The position numbers and the translations under genes were made by a program. A stretch of DNA of 64,000 bases from Prostheceraeus crozeri (taxonomy: Eukaryota; Platyhelminthes; Polycladida; Euryleptidae), in contig CAJQUW010001071.1 of NCBI GenBank assembly GCA_907163375.1, positions 124,001 to 188,000 on the forward strand, given 5' to 3'. This document shows, piece by piece, positions 60,040 to 64,000 of this stretch (position 1 is the first letter of the stretch; each line of letters begins with the position of its first letter). A model generated the notes under the pieces. It made no database searches. It was not told the origin of the DNA and saw only the letters and a list, made by a program, of their open reading frames with translations.

Positions 60040-60994
60040 CTACAGAGAAAAATAGAAATTTTCTATGAATACTTCGACTCATTGTTTATTACTCATTACA
60101 TCAGAAAATTGATAATGAATTTCTGTTTAAGGACTTTTTGAAATCAGCTGAACTTCATATTTCATGTGAAATGAAAGATTCAAGATTTTAGTATATAACT
60201 ATTTGCTTATACCTTATGCATTTGCACTTCGCCATCAGTTGAATGTTCGTTCTTAGTGATTGAGTTAATGATTAACATCACCAGAAGTACGGACAGTTTG
60301 CATGCAATTTTTTAGCACAGTTCAATTATAACCTGTACATAATTGTAGGCCTACTTCCTTCAGTGTAAAAACAAAAAGAAGCGATTTTGATTTTCTTCGA
60401 TGAATCACTCCGATTCTCTCACTTGTCCTTGTCTAGTGTCGGTAATCTACCTGTATATCTAAGATGCAAGGTTGTGTTTATAATTTTAACAATAAATTAA
60501 TGATATTAATTATGATGGTTGTTTATTCTTTTAATATTTTGTACAACATTCAATTGAATATATAATTGATGGGGGATAATTGAGAAAAACTCAGAATGAA
60601 AAAAATCGTAATTGATACTTTCTCAACGCGTCTCATCTGTCCGTGGTAGATCGAAGTGGAAGCTCGAGCAGCATCCACTCCACCGGGTCTGTAAAGTACG
60701 TATGCCTATGGTTAAAGGTGCGGTTCGACCAATTTTGCATTGCTTTTACTCGCTCAATCAATGCTAGCTGCATCCCTGATCCCTGTTCGCCACATGTTGC
60801 GTGGCAACAGGAATGTGGCAAAGTTTCGTGATGACGCCATCGTGGACACGCTATCAATTGAGAGAACTTGGCTAAAATACATGCAGAGTCTGTGCTGACA
60901 TTCTACGCTAACAGGGAAGTTTTATTAATTTGTCTTGAACACGTACATAAGACTGCATTGTCATTGTGAAAGCTGTATTGCTGATCGAATATTA
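60040..60994. other. Intergenic, nothing recognised
   Basis: Open frames at 60633-60857 lack recognisable motifs. No repeat is seen. Confidence 0.4.
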
Positions 60995-63136
60995 CAGCGT
61001 TTCCAAAAGTGAGCGCGCAGCTGCGCGGTTCTGCCGATTTCTGCGCGGAAGCGCGGAAAATTGAGAAGCTGCGCGGAATTTTGATGTCACAATCTTTTTT
61101 CAGTTTTAAGTATGTTTTGAATCTTAGTCTGGTGTTTTTCACAGAAATCATTTCAAATTAGACATTGTTCACCTAATGTACAGCTTCTGTAGTACATTTG
61201 ATAGAGCACATTTTTTGTTAGATAAAATAAAAGAAATGTACAAGTTTTCGTGGACTTATCAGGTCCGCTTCATCAGGTTGCAGTGGTAAAACTGAAGTCA
61301 AACCAAAAGAGAGAACGATATACGTGCGTATATTAGGTAAATACATTTCCCATCGGTTCATCGCACTTTACGGAAATTCCTAGATTCCGACGTTTCTCCC
61401 CTTTATATGAATTTTGTGCTGTTCGCCCTGAAAACGTTGAAAGACTTCGAGATCTTCTTTTAAACGTCAGCTCCTGTGATATATTTGATCTACGATCGTA
61501 TGATATCGATCATTTCGGACGTCTGTTGTTCCTTTATTCGACAAGAATATGTTGACAAGGTGATGAATGAAGATGAATTCTTTAACGTTCCAAATGTTGA
61601 ACAATTATCGGATGATAATGTGCTGATTGGCGGGAAAGCTAGAGAAGCTCTTCGTAACGACCATCTTACGGCAGCACAACGTGCACTATTTTTTTCAGCG
61701 AGTTCGTCTGTTCTATGGCCAGCTCCTTCGATCTTTGATCCATTGCTTGCCTATTGGTAAACGTCTTCTGAGGGCTTGCAAATTCTTGGATCCGAAGCAG
61801 AGGAAAAATGTTCCGGAAGAATGTTCACGTCAAATCCCAATTGAATTTCGATTGCGACGCCGACGCACTTCTTGAATGGCGCAAGTTTCGTAGCGATGCG
61901 CAAATTGACACAGAGGAAGTCGACCTGCCCAAATTTTGGAAACATATGGCCTCGAAGGATGCCTACCATAGTTTGAGTGCACTGGCCAAAAGTTGCATTA
62001 TTCTACCTTATGGCAACGCTGACACTGAAAGATTGTTTAGCTCGATGAAGCGCATTTTGACCACAGACCGCAACAGATTGCAGGATCCCAACTTTAACGG
62101 TATTCTGACAGTGAAATTATTTATGCGAAATCGCGGATACAAGAGTGCAACGTTCCCAATTGGACGCAAGTTGCTCGATCGTTGCTATGAGGCATCGAAT
62201 TCCTACATGCAGTATCTGAAGCAAAAGGAAAAGGAGCGCATTTAAGCAGAAAAAAAGAAAGAGGAAGATCTGAAAGCCAGGGAGAAAGAGATGGAAAGAG
62301 AAAGAGTCAGGCAAGAAAAGGAATCCGCAGAGAAACTCGCCGAGAGTAAGCGGAAAACGGCCATGGAATACATGGAGGCAGCCAAGATGCCTATGCTAGA
62401 ACCACAGTCGATAACAGATGCAGCTCCCGTGTCATCAAAAAAAGATGAGTCCAAAAGAAAGTTGAAGAGAACTTTGCCTTCGACCGAACCACTGATAGAT
62501 ACGAGGCGTCATAGACAATGATAAGACACTTGGTGCTGACTATTTTCTCGTCATCCTCAATTCAAGTTGTTACAAATTCAATAGATGAATACAATTTTTC
62601 TTAAAAAAGATTTATTTTACATCTACATTCAGATAAGCTATATGTCCTTCACACTCAGTTGCCGTGAAATGTAGTAAAACGTGGACCATTAGGCCACTTT
62701 TGAATTTTTTTGCAATAATTATCATGAAGACCTTTTGTTGTAGTCACATTCCCATGCCACTTGACTCGAGAGATATTGGTACCGGAATAGTTTCTTGTTC
62801 ATTTTGTTTTGTGAAGTCTTTGATTATTACTGAAAATACAGCTCCTACTACACTACGCTTTGTTTATAGTTACCTGCTAGTACTACTAGTTACAATATGT
62901 TGACCCTATTGATAGAAACAGTGATAGTGACCCAATCAGGTTCCATCGAAAGTCCACTCAAGATTGAAAGTAAAAGTTGCACATCATGTAGGATTCATTT
63001 TTGAATATGCAAGAAAATGAAATCCAGAAAATCACAAATATGGTCTTAAAGCTGCAATGTAAAGGGGGTTAGGGTCCATCTGCGCGGATTTACTTGGCCT
63101 GCGCGGATTCTCAGAGATTTTGCTTTGGAAACGCTG
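60995..63136. mobile_element. hAT element with TGCGCGG subterminal repeats
   Basis: CAGCGTTTCCAAAA at 60995 and its near inverse TTTGGAAACGCTG ending at 63136. Several GCGCGG words lie inside each end (61010-61075, 63080-63108). I see no matching 8-bp flank, so the duplication has decayed or the boundaries are off by a few bases. It contains a broken hAT transposase. Confidence 0.75.
61476..62521 (+). pseudogene. Decayed hAT transposase
   Basis: First piece 61476-61760 (VLIGGKAREAL). Second piece 61808-62245 has the hAT signature CIILPYGNADTERLFSSMKR, ILTTDRNRLQ. After one in-frame stop (62243-62245) the same frame stays open to 62521 with a charged coiled-coil tail. A frameshift lies between the first two pieces. 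It is closely parallel to the transposase at 41711-42703, including the Lys/Glu tail. Confidence 0.8.
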
Positions 63137-64000
63137 ATATGTCTTCCGATTTTACAGATAAAGTATTTATCTGAGCTTGGTTACAACGTCAATCAAACAA
63201 ATAATTTTCATGAAACAAATTGGGACCAAAATTGACGTAAAGGTACTTAAAAATAAATTTATAAAATGTGGTCAGAATAAAATGAATCAATGATAGTCTC
63301 ACATAATTACCGTAAAGCCTCAAATGGAGTCCGCTAATGTTGTCTTTTACTGCTTTTAAGCGATTGTCGAAATTTGGCATGCTGACTAGATTTTTTTCCT
63401 GTTGAAATTGGTCTATGGTCGAGACGAAAAGTTCCCCAACAGACGTCTTATACCGCTTTCAGTGATAATCCAACATCACAAGCTTGTTGCAATAACACGT
63501 TCAATTAGTAACTAACGGGAAGAGGTTATGAATTATTACAACTTTGAATCGAATTGAATATCCAATTAACAGCCGATTCTCTAATCGAATCGATTCTCAT
63601 AGCTTTGCAGATCCCTAATGTTAACAACATGATATTCCATTGAGTAATTTTTGGTATGTCAAGCAACGAAAGAAAGTTTAGAAGAAAAAGTCATCATGAA
63701 AGTTACCGTAAATTTCACTAAAATCACAGCAAATTTTACATTTGCCTTTTGTTGTTTATCCCTTTTGATTTCCCACCTGCCAGCTTTCTTACGTGTGGAC
63801 TAAACGTGTCACAAATGGCAATGCGAGCAATTCGTTTCAGAGATCTTTTGGCTGAGTGCAAATGGCTGTACAAAATGAAACACCGGTGACTCTGCTAGAT
63901 TCGATTCTCTTTAATGGCTTATAATTCAGACAAGCTGAATTCCAATGTCAGATAGGATGTTTTGATTCCACTTAAATGTCTTGGACAAGCACTTTTTGCA
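63137..64000. other. Non-coding end of window
   Basis: No supported gene. Around 63545-63600 an ATCGAATCGATTC-type word recurs, perhaps the end of another decayed repeat. Confidence 0.35.

Noticed and set aside
60633-60857. 74-residue minus-strand and 62-residue plus-strand frames
   Set aside because: No motif, splice context or repeat match.

Overview
The window is animal DNA, most likely from an aquatic invertebrate. It is AT-rich, with spliced exons of a Ser/Pro-rich host gene scattered among many transposons (hAT, Tc1/mariner, Penelope-like, RTE/CR1-like and R2-like LINEs, tRNA-derived SINE heads). The sequence does not allow a species call.

The centrepiece is one 24.4 kb Polinton/Maverick, 7831-32248. 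It has a perfect 6-bp target duplication (GAGAGC), long terminal inverted repeats beginning AGT, and no obvious break in its core genes. The plus-strand left arm holds a 294-bp tandem array, a leader intron with two copies of a strongly structured RNA, three small genes and a 205-bp tandem repeat. Then come a minus-strand small gene, the protein-primed DNA polymerase B, and two paralogous minus-strand genes. Next are two small plus-strand paralogues and a gene for a TATA-binding-protein-like fold. The rest is a tightly packed minus-strand block: adenain-like protease, capsid protein, basic virion proteins, integrase with chromodomain, packaging ATPase, RING-like proteins, an exonuclease-like protein and a possible DNA-binding protein.

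The main discovery is in the left arm. Each of the three small plus-strand genes is followed by the same module: a hairpin matching the histone mRNA 3' stem-loop, then, exactly five bases after the stem, the first base of a complete HDV-like self-cleaving ribozyme. The ribozyme should cut where histone pre-mRNA is normally cut, leaving a histone-like, poly(A)-free 3' end without U7 snRNP or CPSF73. The polymerase, the TBP-like gene and the minus-strand genes end instead at ordinary convergent AATAAA signals, so one element appears to use two kinds of 3'-end formation. Strong TATA boxes precede several genes and the element carries its own TBP-like protein, which suggests self-directed transcription.

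Outside the Polinton: 29-1448 is a hAT-like MITE; 2499-7650 is a likely hAT-like element with a second 8-bp-TSD element (3328-7140) nested in it; 33749-35822 is a degenerate Penelope-like element with inverted arms; 36530-37945 holds LINE fragments; 38167-39764 is a non-autonomous TIR element; 41409-43267 and 44452-47622 are hAT elements with perfect 8-bp duplications; 52934-54699 is a mariner-like element with an open transposase; 55258-58440 is a LINE with an open 1015-residue reading frame and poly(A) tail; 60995-63136 is another hAT. Three phase-compatible host exons (40044-40323, 49080-49319, 52437-52634) show that much of 40-53 kb is intron of one host gene; a separate minus-strand terminal exon lies at 59694-60039.
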